64,000 bases of DNA. Origin: Polytrichum commune (taxonomy: Eukaryota; Streptophyta; Polytrichopsida; Polytrichales; Polytrichaceae). Location: the NCBI GenBank assembly GCA_950295325.1, contig OX485809.1, positions 494,001 to 558,000 of the forward strand, read 5' to 3'. The position numbers and the translations under genes are program-made. This document shows positions 20,677 to 31,945 of this stretch, piece by piece (the stretch's first letter is position 1; every line of letters begins with the position of its first letter). The notes below the pieces were generated by a model, which worked only from the letters and a program-made list of their open reading frames with translations, was not told where the DNA came from and did not search any database.

Positions 20677-20909
20677 GCTAGTAATTTTATTCCCCACTTT
20701 ACCTCTACTTTGCTGACATGTCATCACACGTGGACATCGTAACTCCTACGTGTCCGCAATGGGGTAATGTAAATACACAAAAAAATCGGTAAAATTCAAG
20801 TCCGGCAGGATAAAGACATCATCCGGCATAATGTCGTGACGGATACGTGTCGTGACGGCACGACATTATGTCGGGATTACCCTCCGTCACGACACAATAG
20901 ACAACCTTG
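20677..20909 (+). repeat. Right terminal and subterminal region of the giant hAT
   Basis: Matches the corresponding ends of the short copies at 3390 (inverted) and 5795. It holds an imperfect palindromic cluster of CATAATGTCGTGACGG and GCACGACATTATG plus CCGTCACGACAC, related to motifs at the left end. The terminal bases are CAACCTTG where the short copies have CAACCCTG. Confidence 0.85.
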
Positions 20910-20917
20910 GGAGGAAG

Positions 20918-21534
20918 AGAATATACACATCATTTGAGGTTCTGTGCGTAGTTTGGGGAACCATATGGTTGTTCTAAATGAGGTGGATGTGTTTGAACGT
21001 ATTTCTGTTTTCCGTTGAAAAATCATGACAACGTCATCTATGAGAACATGATAAAATTTTCTGTTTTAAACTTTTGGATTGTATTCAACAATCCCATCAA
21101 TTAGCAAGAAAACATATAATAGTGACGAGTTGTCTTAAACAATATAAAGCACAATATAATGTTGTCTCATGTCCCTCAACTTGAACACTGGTGAACACAG
21201 CTTTATGTTGCCAGACCTCTTGTCAACTTTGTCCCAACTTGTGGATGATTTATATATAAATGTCAATGTTACATCCTACCACATTCCTCATGGATTGCTT
21301 GTTTCCAATGACCATGGCGTCAAAACCTACCTGGACCAAATAATCTTTGATTGCCTACTTAGTTGACCACCTTCCACATATTCTAACTAATCAAACTTCC
21401 AATGTAAAGCCACAACTGCCTCCTTACAGTGCTAACTCTCTAAAACAATGATAATAAAATAAATAAGCCTCAAGGATAAATATACTAGATCCAGAACAAC
21501 TAGCATGAAATGGTGGTCCATTGGTATGCTCCAC
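20918..21534. other. Intergenic, 3' of the phytocyanin-like gene
   Basis: AT-rich and without coding signals. It probably includes the 3' untranslated region of the minus-strand gene that ends at 21535. Confidence 0.4.
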
Positions 21535-23078
21535 TTATGGCTGGTCTATGATTTGCGGGTTCTGATTTATGTTTTCTGGTTTCTCTTTTACACCGCCGTT
21601 CTTTTCCATAGGTCCACTGGATTCATTATGGTAATGGATTATGCAACATTCCAATGATACCCAATCCATTTTCAGTGCTATTCCTCCTCCAACTCCAACA
21701 GCGGATGCAATAAAAGCTACTGCGATACCAGCTATTGCCCCAACGCTAAGTTTGCTACTAGTACCACTCTCTGTTGTTGGTTCAGGTTGTCCCTTCAATG
21801 GAGGTGAGGTCGGTGCAGGTGGTCCAGGAGGACTGATTGGAGGCAGAGGCATTGGTGGTGGCGGTGGTGATGTCGGTGCATTAGTAGTAGGTGATGGTGC
21901 TGCTGGTGGAGGTACACTAGCAGGATCATTTACAATTGTGTTGAATTTCATGCCCGCCATGCAATTGCTAACATTAGCTTCTACAAAGAGGTATGATTGT
22001 GGGTATGTGTTACTAACAGGGAAAGGGCCCACTGTCAACACATAACCACCATAGCCAAAAAAATATGCTAAGGGATTGGAACTGTTACACGTAGAATAAT
22101 CTAGTGTTGTAACATCGTATACGTAACCATCTGTTACTCGGTCAAACCCTGCAACCAAAAAGAAATGCCATACGTTATAGATCTCCATATATTAATTCCT
22201 AAAGGACTACATCGTTTATAGTATATAGTGTCGCTTGCATAAGGTTAGTGTCATTTTACTCTATTTTGTGATGTATGGCATACGCTAGGTTACACTAATG
22301 ATCAACAACTTCATCATTAGTGTCACCTCAATGCACTTGGCATTCAAGTACTAATGTCTTGGTATGGGACCTATGTTCAACAAGTTACGAGGTATATGCG
22401 TACAACTTGACTAAAAGTGTAGACAAATGACAGTTGGCGTTAGTATGCTCAAGAATATCTTCCTCTTGCATATTGTATTATAAACATTTGACACTTGCCA
22501 TTATGGAGGAAGCTCAATTTTAATATTTTCCCTTTACATAAATTTACTAATTTTTTTTTATCATGTCAAGTATCCCAATGTGCTACACCAAATGCCATAA
22601 CGTACATAACTTTCCACTTCATAAAGTTACTCATTTGACGAACAATATGGTGTTAGTGAACATGGCACTTTAGGACCCCTAGGCATCTAGTTTAGACTTT
22701 AGGTTGTTCGCCAATAGTGTGCGTGACACTAAATAACATAAACAATATACACTTACATGGATTTTAGTTACACTTCCTATTTGGAATTACACATCACTCT
22801 ATGTCTCATTTTTTACCAACATAAATGTTACACGAATTATCCAGAACCTAGGGCAGAAGTTTTCGGTTTCTGTGTAACTTACAGAGACAGTCTCCAGGTA
22901 GGAATTGAATGCTTGCTGACCAGTTTTGATAAAAGTCTGGATTGCTTTGAATGGTCCACGGAATCCCAGCACCACCCACTTCAAAATATCGTGAGCAATT
23001 TTGTTGAGCAAATGCTCCTGTGACCGGTCCAAGTACAAGGATGAGATTCACCAGCAAAACCAAGTCCAATCGCTCCAT
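21535..23078 (-). CDS. Early-nodulin-like phytocyanin (two exons)
   Basis: Exon 1 is 23078-22883 and exon 2 is 22148-21535; the 734-bp intron has GTAAGT and TTGCAG borders and phase 1, giving 269 residues. I start at MERLDLVLLVNL because it begins a clean signal peptide (about 1-24, cut after GAFA); an upstream ATG at 23114 adds a polar leader. The phytocyanin domain follows (about 30-120: FEVGGAGIPWTI, WSASIQFLPGDCL, YVYDVTTLDYSTC, ANVSNCMAGMKF). The two histidine copper ligands appear replaced (Y in YVYDV, N in VSNC), so it is of the early-nodulin-like type that probably binds no copper. A Pro-rich segment (about 125-170) and a hydrophobic stretch (about 190-216) follow. The 45-residue polar tail is odd for a GPI-anchored protein and may hide another intron. 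Confidence 0.78.
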
Positions 23079-24932
23079 CCTCCGACCACAGATCCAAGCG
23101 CCCGCAATGGTCATTGTGATGAAACTTTGTGTGACCTATTTCTGGATGAAATGTATCACCAGTTGTGCAGCCTGCAGCTCATTCGTAATTAGCAAACTCC
23201 TTTCGAATCTCTGCGATGTAGGACAACATAAAAGCATGGTTCAGATGCACACCAAAGTGGAGGCACTCGATTAATCGTCCTCAAGCACCCCTCTCTCGTT
23301 TCTCAGGTGCTGTTAGATTTTTTGCAATGAAATAATGAAGTGAATGACTTCTATACGAGGACGTTTATAAGGACAAATGATCAATTGTCCGAGGTTAACG
23401 TTGGACGCTGCAAGGTGGGACCCCCACATTGCCAAAAGAATCCAGATCATACTGCAATAGGACACAGTGCTTAGAGCTGTTTTAATTCAAGCAGCTATGT
23501 CATAATCTACTCGAACTACGTGCATGGTGAGATGACAAAACCTCCATCTAAAGATTTCTTGAGAAACAATGTCATCATGCATGCAAGTAACTGCAAATTC
23601 AATTTGAACACTGGTGCAGACTGCAGTGTACGGTGTACTGCTGCATTTTGGGATCAAAAGTATAGCAAGATAGAAAAGGAAAACTACTGATTCAACGTTT
23701 GTATGTACAGATCTAGAGGTAACTCGTATTGTCTCTGCAACAACGGCACTTCAGAGCTAACAAATTCCTCTACCATAGGACCAACAGTGGAAGAACGAAT
23801 TGGAACACTAGAGCGCCCAATGTTGGCATAGATAACTATGGTTAGGATCAAGTTCACTTTGCGGGGTGTTTTGGTTCCATCGGGTGCATTGAAGAGTGCC
23901 CGCTGATCTATCTTTTTGGGATCCCGGTGGCCTTGTATGTTTTTGGCATTGGGATACGCTTATTCGAACCGGCAAATAAATAACAAACACACAGCGGCGC
24001 TAGAGAGACATAATGCCAGCCTGCAGTGAGAGCCGACTGATGTTCACCCTAGATCAACGTCACAAACTTCAATTTGAAAATCCGAGACAGATTTACGAGC
24101 ATGGCTGAGGGGCGCCAAGGTCTACTGCTTCCTGTTGGAAGTGGTCACCTCTTGTTGGAAAAGCTTGACTTGAATTCTTCTGACAAATGTGAAACTGGCG
24201 ATGGATGTTGCGGATTGCTTGCCTTCTCTCCAGCTCCCAGCATGAGCATCAACGTCATGAAATGGACTTTGAGAGTCGGCAACACACTCCGCTCCGGACT
24301 TAGACCGCTCAGAAGCAAGCATGACGCAGCTCCAAGCACTCATCAAAGTTCGACTCTGTTGGGTAGCCGACCTTGGACCAGCAGGTCCGTTACCCCTGAT
24401 CTATGAAAGCTGTGGTCCTCAGAAAACTATTATATGCTACGTGAAAGATCTTGTAGAAAAAGCGGCTCGTGGTGACCATCTAACTAAACTCATTCGATAG
24501 CTCATTACTATTTTATACGAACTGCGGACAACATGTGATGAGCATCTTGGTGGATTTAGCCTCTAACTTGCATTTGGAGAAGCTACTTCTAACAGCTAAT
24601 TCGACAGTGCTCGCACATGCATGGCGGTCGTGGCCACAGTGCAGCCTCCCATTACATTGTCATATTGAACATTAATTAATTGGCACCCTGTTTCCAGCAA
24701 CCAGCAATTCCAATGCTAGGATCGAATCAACTTGTCTGTACGTACTATGCCGCTACGCAGGAACATATACATGCTAAGTTGGAACCCATGCTGATTTCTC
24801 AAGTGCACTTTGAAGAATTTGTGGTTTTCCCTGTGCAACTCGCTCCGAGTTCAGAGGCTTCCATCTACAGCAGGCAGCTGAGGTTTAACTACCATATATG
24901 TTATTTTGAGGATGATCACACGCTGTGCACCA
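23079..24932. other. Upstream region of the phytocyanin-like gene
   Basis: This should hold the gene's promoter. A plus-strand frame at 24074-24406 and others are open for 60-110 codons but show no domain or splice support. I assign nothing here. Confidence 0.35.
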
Positions 24933-25181
24933 CAATGGACGGGAAGAACCGACCGCTTGTTACAGATGAAGCGGTTGAAGTCCAAGACTTCCGGAAAATT
25001 ACCGATCACTTGAAAAGCATCTATAGAAATCATACCTCAAATCAAAGAAAAAACGATCTTTATGTATTTGGCGTTGGCATCTTCGCCTTCTGTCTCAAAC
25101 TAAACAGAAACAACGGAAAGATCACAACATGTAACCTGTTGGACTAGGAAAGGTTGTGCCCAAAAATCTCGTCGTACATTG
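24933..25181 (-). mobile_element. hAT MITE family 'CAGTGCCCGGG', copy A (inverted)
   Basis: A reverse-complement match to the five other copies at 28345, 30711, 44228, 60249 and 63108. Flanks GTGCACCA and GTGGACTA agree at 6 of 8 positions, as for an old duplication. A 155-codon plus-strand frame at 24680-25147 runs through it and is therefore not credible as a gene. Confidence 0.72.
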
Positions 25182-25189
25182 GTGGACTA

Positions 25190-28100
25190 CATACAATGAA
25201 GGGATGTTTGTAGAAACAAGATTTTGTTTTATCTTCACAAGCTGTATTTCAACGACTGGCTAATTAAACTGTACATTGATCACATATAAAGACCTAGAAG
25301 ATCAACCATTGCCGCCATCAAAATCGACAGAGAAAAACTTGCAAAATAGTTGGTCAAGAGTGTTTCAAGTTGCTACTCAACGTGGCTCCATAAACTTTTT
25401 CCCCAAGGGTAGAATGGCCAACTTGCATTGTAGTAATGGGGACAACCTATTCTAACTTACTAATGGTAAAGATGAGGTGCGAATGATGGTTTCTAACAAT
25501 GTCTTCCCTCTACGCGTAAAAGTTTGATGAAGGTGAGGGAAGGAAGTGTTGAGATTTGTTTGTGGAAAATTGTAGCGTAGGAGGTCCAGCACCAATAGAC
25601 TTGGCTATGAAACCTGATTGAATTGCCATAAATCTTATTGCTCTCTAAAGACATTTGCATGGTGATCCTTTTATTATGAATCAACTTTAACAAGTAGAAG
25701 CATTTTTTCTTATTTCCCTTTGTTTGTCAAATATATCGTTTGGGATAACATTAATAAATTGTAAAGTGGCATGTTCTTGAAAATTAAAGAGCTCAAAAGG
25801 TTTGACTCATTATGACAATGGCTATGGTGCAAAGTATAGGTCTCATCTACATGGTTTGGGATGCCACTGTTGTGAGCATGGGGAACATAACATTATTCAT
25901 GTTCCTACATGAAGAATATATATTGGTTTGAATGGAGTTTAAATATCAATCAAAATCAAACATATACTCCACGCGATTTTTCAATAACACAAAATTATCT
26001 TGTTGGAGTTGTGCCAAAAATAATTATCAAATCCAGAAAATAGCTTTCACTTTATATTATTATAGAAATGGGTGAGCATCCCAAACATAAGGGTTTTTTT
26101 TATTTGAATGAGGCATCCCAAACCTATATATATCATCGAGAAACCCTAAAACAAGAAGTCTATAAAATGTGTTTATTTTTTCCAATAACCCTGATTATAT
26201 CAATGGGGCTAGTTGGAACAAAAGTGGGGGACAACAACGCCTTTACCAACCCAATTACATTCTTGTTGATTTGATGCCAAAATCAATTTCAAAGAGCTCA
26301 AAGTAGTCTATTTGAACTCATTTTGGATAAAATTAACCATAATCCTATAGGGGGTAGGCTTTTGATCTACATGAATGAGACATAAGCTTGTATGAAAGTA
26401 TCTTCATGCCTTGTGATGAAAGTAGGAAATAAGAATGTGTGTGCATGGCTTTGTCAATGTGATCTAGAGTGACTGCTAGAGACAAATGTGTCAAATAATT
26501 TGAACCAAAAATAAAACGAGAATGGGCATGTAACCAATCACCTTGATGTTATCATAGCATTGGGTTGACAAGGTCAAATTAGATTACAAGAGCACCATAG
26601 ATTGGCTACAATATAAAATTTAGCTACTGATAGCACGCACAAGCACTATTTTGAGGGTTTAAATTTAAATTTTAGCATAAGTGTGGCTAGCATAAGACTA
26701 GAAATACCTTGTGGCATGAATAGGAATAAAACACTAAAATATATGCTTTAAGCTTAAAATGCAAGTACTTAAGAACAAAAAGTCTCCATTTGAGCCAATA
26801 GATGTGACATTAACATGCATGACAGTTGAGTTCATATCAATCATTAGCTTTCAAAATATTCAAAATCAAATTAGCTTTAGTATTTCGGTTGAAATGTGAG
26901 CTTAAGAGGTAGTGAAACTTGAAAGAGCATTAAGTGTAAAAAGGCTTCATTGGAAGTCATTTGAGAGGCACCTATAGGATAGTAGGAATAGGTTGGCATA
27001 TCACCAACTGGACCCATACTATTGCTCCATTTATTATGGGATATGGACTATTCGGTCTTGAGTTTAGACTCGCCGAGCAAACACCACGATTGTTTTGGAG
27101 TTTGGAATTTATTTACTTATTATTTATGTTTTTCTTTGTAAGCTTATATATAGGTTAACTAATAGCCCACCCACATTTACTAGTGTGGGCCACGAGTGAA
27201 CAGTTCCTACCAGCAAGTGCCACTTTTAGAGTTGGTTTAGCCAGTGAGAGTCACTAGATGCAACCAGTGTTGGTACTTACTGTTCACTAGTGGCTCACAC
27301 CACTAAGTGTGGGTGGGCTATAGGCAATGATATACTAAGCAATCGGTGGGTAGCAATGAGAATATGTGAGAGGGGGAATGACATGTAGGTAGTGGGGAAT
27401 TCCAAGAGTATTCACCCAATATTAGGTTATTTGCCTGGGGGCTATACTTTTCATTGGACATGTAAATGACGTGCGTGGGTCACTATGAAATTAGACCCCC
27501 TAAATACGAGAAGTTCATATAGAAAAACCAAATATATATACACTAACGATATGCTTGAAAATGGACTCATATATTTATACTTAGCTTTGCAATTTTATTT
27601 GATAAATGCGTCAAATTATTTGTATATTTGTATATTTGTATATTTTGCATATTCAAAATATAAATCATGCATTCAATAGGTCTTCAATATAATTAAATTC
27701 CACTTTTACCTTTTAATGAGAAATTCATTGCCCCACATTGGTTTAGGGCTTAGCGTTTAGCAAGAATAATTTATGTTATGCACCAAGGACATATTTACTG
27801 GGCATATTGCTACATGCTGTAGAAGAATTTAATTTGTGCACAACCTAAAAGACTAAGCTTTCACTGTACTCAATCATGTTATGAGTTACAAGCTTAAATT
27901 TGCGAAATAAATTTGAAGACAATAATTGGATTGGCATTCGATGTCCAAACAAAATGTACAAAAAGTTCCAAGCCCTAAAACAAATACATATAGACAAGAT
28001 ACTTCAAGCTAATCAAGCTTACCTTGGACCAGTCTGCGCTGCACCTCATACCTTTTTGCTAAATCAATACCAATATTGGCCTAACACATGGTGTGAGGCG

Positions 28101-28336
28101 CCGCACATTATGTAAATGAAAACTTTTTGGGTCTGAATCAATGTCTTTAAAAGTTACGTATCATGGCTATGTCTGTAAATACCCATCTCCAGTAATTGCA
28201 CTTGTCAGAGTCATAAGCTTGGAATGAGTGTTGGTATAAGTGAGCGATGTTTCTTTGGACATCAACAATCATAGTTTCAGGAGAGGCCCCTCCTCAGCTT
28301 AACTTACACCAATCTGACAGGCTTGTACTTGAAAAC
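25190..28336. other. AT-rich intergenic region, no gene recognised
   Basis: Both strands show only frames below about 75 codons with the composition of random AT-rich DNA. The only structured item I see is the inverted-repeat element at 27162-27321. Confidence 0.5.
27162..27321. mobile_element. Small inverted-repeat element (160 bp)
   Basis: The ends are ~45-bp imperfect inverted repeats starting ATAGCCCACCCACA and ending TGTGGGTGGGCTAT, with further pairing through GTGAACAGT. No clear target duplication could be assigned (possibly TA), so the superfamily is undetermined. Confidence 0.7.
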
Positions 28337-28344
28337 GTGTGGAC

Positions 28345-28569
28345 CAGTGCCCGGGAAGTTTGGGGGCAAAGTGGGTCAAGGTCCTAGTGATTCTAAATCT
28401 AGCCAGTTACATGTTGGCATCTTCCGGATATGCTTTATTCATTTGAGGTATATTCTATAGATTCCTCTCAAATGATCTGTAATTCTCCTGAAGTCTCCAA
28501 CTTCAACCGGCTATTTCTCGAACTCAACTGGTTCGTCTGTAACGAACCACCGGTTCTTCCTGGACATAG
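28345..28569 (+). mobile_element. hAT MITE family 'CAGTGCCCGGG', copy B
   Basis: 225 bp beginning CAGTGCCCGGGAAG and ending TTCCTGGACATAG, with a perfect 8-bp duplication GTGTGGAC at 28337-28344 and 28570-28577. The ends are only weakly inverted, and there is no coding capacity. Confidence 0.9.
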
Positions 28570-28577
28570 GTGTGGAC

Positions 28578-29830
28578 AACCTTTCAAAAAGCTCGCCCAA
28601 ACTGAATGAATTAGAGCTACCTTGGGACCCGATGCCATTTCTGAATATTATATATTAACTTATACAAAGTGGTGACTGAGTTGGTTTCCAATGAGCAGTT
28701 TGGAACCCTAGCTTTTTATATTTTTTAAGGAGATTTCCTCGTGAGTGGTGTTCTTCCTCACAGGCTCTCACTTCCTCTGCTTTCAAGTGGAGTTGGAGTA
28801 AGAGTGCATGCAAATTCGTCCCATTGAATTTCAACTTCTTCATGTGACATAACCAGTTGCTCGTCCAAGTGGAGAGCACTTCCACCTATCCATGCAGAGA
28901 GCATTTCATTTATATTCGTGACTTTTTGCTCACGAGCAAACCGGTTATGTCCCATAAATGGTTTGAGTAGCTTGGGTTGTTACTTCCTACTATCACAATT
29001 TCTGTACATAGTCAGGTCTTGAATTTTTTGATTTTTTAGTTTCCAGTTTCCAGTTTCATCGGTCGTTCAACCAAGTTGAGAGCACATGCAACAATTCTTA
29101 GGGTGTATATTTATATCCATGCAAAGAACATTTCATCCGTGACCTTCAAAACATGCCTTTAAGCAGACCGGTTATACCTCATAAACAATTCAAGTAGGTA
29201 GGTCATGGGTATTCTAGATGGTTTGACTCCGGAAATAACATCAGAAACCTCGAGTTAGTCCAATAAGATAAAACTGGAATGAATTTGCCCTCAACATGTA
29301 GGGGATTCATTTTTCACTAGAGCTCAGTCATCCAGGACTGATGGGTTTACATAGACGTCCCAAACCCCAAGGCCTACTGCAGTATGTCAACTACTGTCCT
29401 ACCGCCGGTTTTGTAGTCTGTGGTGGAGCCTGCTAGTGTTCTGCTGGAACCACCAAAAGCAATTTAAGGTCCACAAGGTGCTCCGCTGGAAACAAACATT
29501 CTTACGACTCTCTATTTTGTGTTCTTTACTGCGAAGTCAGATTTCTTAGTTTTCCCAGCCTCTTGCTCAAGGTGGATCAAATCAGTCCAGCTCGTATCTT
29601 TTTTGCAGAGTCTGGATGAACACTCCTTGCGGACAGCGTGTTCTAAGTATCAGCCACTCGTTTTACATTGACCATATTGGAGCTTTGGGCTGGAAGGATG
29701 CACTGGTATGTCCGAACATTCCCTCTCCTCTTTCTGACGGAGTAAATTAGTATTCATCGGTGGTAGATGTATGTGTGAAAATGAAATGTGGAGTTTGTGA
29801 ATGGTGTTGGTAGTTTCATTTTTAATCAGT
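28578..29830. other. Intergenic with a diverged local duplication
   Basis: About 28855-28985 and 29063-29195 are diverged direct copies (both contain GAGAGCAC, ATCCATGCA, GCATTTCAT or a close variant, and ACCGGTTAT). Minus-strand frames at 28655-28955 fall in the first copy and are not supported. No gene recognised. Confidence 0.45.
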
Positions 29831-29879
29831 CGCAGTGCGCTCTCGAAAGAATATTACACTTCCAGGATATAAGTTCCCA

Positions 29880-30710
29880 ATAATTGACATACGTCACAAG
29901 AAAATTGTCCAACGTCACCCGGAAAGCTCAAAATCTGGCGAGTTTCTCAAGGCTGAAGTCAAGACGGAAAGAGTGGGAGCTTCCTCTCTCCTTGTACAGG
30001 GAGCCTTGCCGATGCTCTTGTTTGCTCCCAAGAGTATTGACCTGGTACTTAAAACTTGCAGGGACAAAAGTCTTTCATGAGCCCCCGATCGATTACATGA
30101 AGCATGTCCTAGTTCCGTTACTTTGCGCGCAATTTAAGGTGAATGTTGAGATGAAGATCATGAACCGCGGGTACATGCCACGGGGCGGCGGAATCCTCAC
30201 CATGAAAGCGGCCGATCCCACAGACTCGGTTTTACAGCCGATCCAGATGCTCCACCAAGGCGCTCTCCTCAAAATTGTCGCCAAGCTTGTGGCTATGGCC
30301 AGCCAGCGCATCCTGAGTTTATCGACCACGTTCACGAGGCTCTGCTGGAAAGAGCTCCGTGAGAAGGGTGTCGAGGATAAAGTTTTCATGGAATTTGTAT
30401 GAGATCGACGGGATGGATACGAACGTGCAGCTAGAATGTCGGCTCTTTCTTTATGCAGAAACATTGGGAGGGTGTGCTCTCTCAGGCGCCTCGAAAGGAG
30501 CGTGTGAAAGCATGAATCCTGAGCTTTTGGCGTCTCAATTGGTGGAGCAACTGGTAGAGCAGTTGTCACACGGAGTCTGCATCGATGAATACTTACAGGA
30601 TCAACTTATCATCTACATGTCCCTCGCTCGGCGGAAGGAGTCTCGGAGATTTTAACAGTACCCATCACTTCGCACACGGAGACGGCTATTCACTTTGCAC
30701 ATCATATGAC
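29880..30710 (+). pseudogene. RTCA-like: RNA 3'-terminal phosphate cyclase pseudogene
   Basis: Blocks in three frames match the RTC family in order. First is LVQGALPMLLFAPKS (about 29990-30040, frame of 29835). Next is IDYMKHVLVP ... NRGYMPRGGG (about 30090-30190, frame of 29884). Then comes LFLYAETLGGCALSGASKGA ... CIDEYLQDQLIIYMSLA (about 30440-30625, frame of 30359), and last VPITSHTETAIHFA (about 30657-30700) in a further frame. The enzyme converts RNA 3' phosphates to cyclic phosphates. Frame changes near 30050, 30395 and 30630 disable it. The N-terminal third is not seen. The lack of introns between blocks suggests a retrocopy or a fragment of a large exon. Confidence 0.8.
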
Positions 30711-30938
30711 CAGTGCCCGGGAAGTTTTTGGGCATAGTTGGTCAAGATCCTAGTGATTCTAAATCCAACCGGTTACAAGTTGACATCTTCCGGTTTTGCT
30801 TTCATTCATTTGAGGTATATTTTTCTGTAGATTCCTCTAAAATGATCAGTAATTCACCTGAAGTCTTGAAGTTCAGCCGGTTATTTCTCCAACTCAACCG
30901 GTTCATCTGTAACTAACCGCCGGTCCTCCCAAGCAGTG
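30711..30938 (+). mobile_element. hAT MITE family 'CAGTGCCCGGG', copy C
   Basis: 228 bp with a perfect 8-bp duplication CATATGAC at 30703-30710 and 30939-30946. It inserted at the very end of the RNA cyclase pseudogene, just after the IHFA motif. Confidence 0.92.
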
Positions 30939-30946
30939 CATATGAC

Positions 30947-31700
30947 GCAAGTGAGGATTATGGTCAAACCCATATTTGGTACCCTTAGAAATTTCATATA
31001 TTGTGATAATAGCCAATGCCAGAAGATAACACTGTAACTTACAAATGTAACAAAACTCTAATTCTCTATTGGATATTTTTTTGGCATGAACCACCCAACT
31101 ACAAGAGAAGATAAAGGACCCTCACTCTTGCGCAAGAGCCCTTTATATACCTCCCCATCATGCTTGGTTGTCTTAAGTTTAACTGAAGTCTAAGCAAGTT
31201 CAACTATAATGAACTCTATGTTTTTACTTTCAACTCATTCTAGTTTAACTAAAGTAAAATCAAGTTCAACTAAAATGAACTCTATGCTTTTAGTTTAAAC
31301 TCATTCTAGTTTAACTGAAGTAAAAGCAAGTTCAACTTTAATGAACTTTATGCTTTACTTTCAATTCATTCTAGACTACCGTTATCTTAGTTCTAGCCCA
31401 ACATGTACCAATAGTGGCCCATGTTACACTCCTCTCCATTTAACTTTGAGCGTCTCTGCTCAAATGGTAGACTATCTTAAACTCCTTAGCCATCAGTTCA
31501 TTTTCGTTCATGATTGCTTCTTCTATTGATCTTATTGAACACACTAACACTCTCAACACCTTTATTTTGTGTAAGCCGTTCTTGTGAATGTGCCACGGTG
31601 TTCCAATCTTCATTGAGCACTTCTGAACTCAAATTTTTTTCTAACTCCCAAGAATTATGTTCAAGGTACCCGAATTTCTATCTAATTCCAGCTTGAATCA
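30947..31700 (+). repeat. Tandem repeat of ~66 bp (31176-31371) in an LTR-like region
   Basis: Three copies of a ~65-66-bp unit (AGTTTAACTGAAGTAAAAGC then AAGTTCAAC, AATGAACT and TTTCAACTCATTCT) lie at about 31176, 31241 and 31307. Just upstream, CTTTATATACC at about 31141-31151 looks like a TATA box, so this may be part of an old LTR, but no second LTR was found. The rest has no gene. Confidence 0.65.
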
Positions 31701-31945
31701 TCCATCTTTTATTCTAATTAGAACTGTCTAATTCCAACTTGGTTCATCCAACCATTTTTCTAGTTGGAACTGTCCTAATTCCAACTAGATCTATTTATTC
31801 ATTGAGAGTTGTCTAACTCCAATGAAAAACATTCATATTTCCAAATTTGAAGTGGTCTAATTCCAGTGCACATATTGTCAATTTGGAATTGTTTAACTTC
31901 AATCCATGCATCTTCAACTGGGAGTTATCTAGCTCCCATCATCCT
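31700..31945 (+). repeat. Array of short hairpins with a common loop
   Basis: Successive inverted repeats of 6-9 bp surround a TGTC-TAA-like loop. The clearest are 31761-31787 (arms TAGTTGGAA and TTCCAACTA) and 31919-31938 (arms TGGGAG and CTCCCA). Several degenerate units lie between at ~45-60-bp spacing. A counterpart in the opposite orientation is at about 46247-46520. Confidence 0.6.

Larger units (their letters stand above)
7233..20909. mobile_element. Giant 13.7-kb hAT transposon with several cargo genes
   Basis: The left end CAGGGTTGTCTAT begins immediately after GGAGGAAG (7225-7232). The right end, complement CAAGGTTGTCTAT, stops immediately before GGAGGAAG (20910-20917), a perfect 8-bp duplication. 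Both sub-ends (about 270 and 230 bp) are shared with the short copies at 3390 and 5795. Inside are an intact hAT transposase (minus, 10990-13998), a decayed coiled-coil/RING-like gene (plus, 8085-10396), a degenerate coding region (15960-16800), a kinase-like gene (minus, 18129-20061), four G-rich arrays and a higher-order tandem repeat. Typical plant hAT elements are 3-5 kb with one gene. The right terminus has A for G at its third base relative to the left, which could weaken it. Confidence 0.93.

Noticed and set aside
24680-25147. 155-codon plus-strand ORF
   Set aside because: Its second half runs through hAT MITE copy A in antisense, and the first half shows no domain.
28655-28955. Minus-strand ORFs that look moderately coding
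   Set aside because: They lie in a diverged duplication whose second copy is full of stops in the same frame; no domain is recognised.
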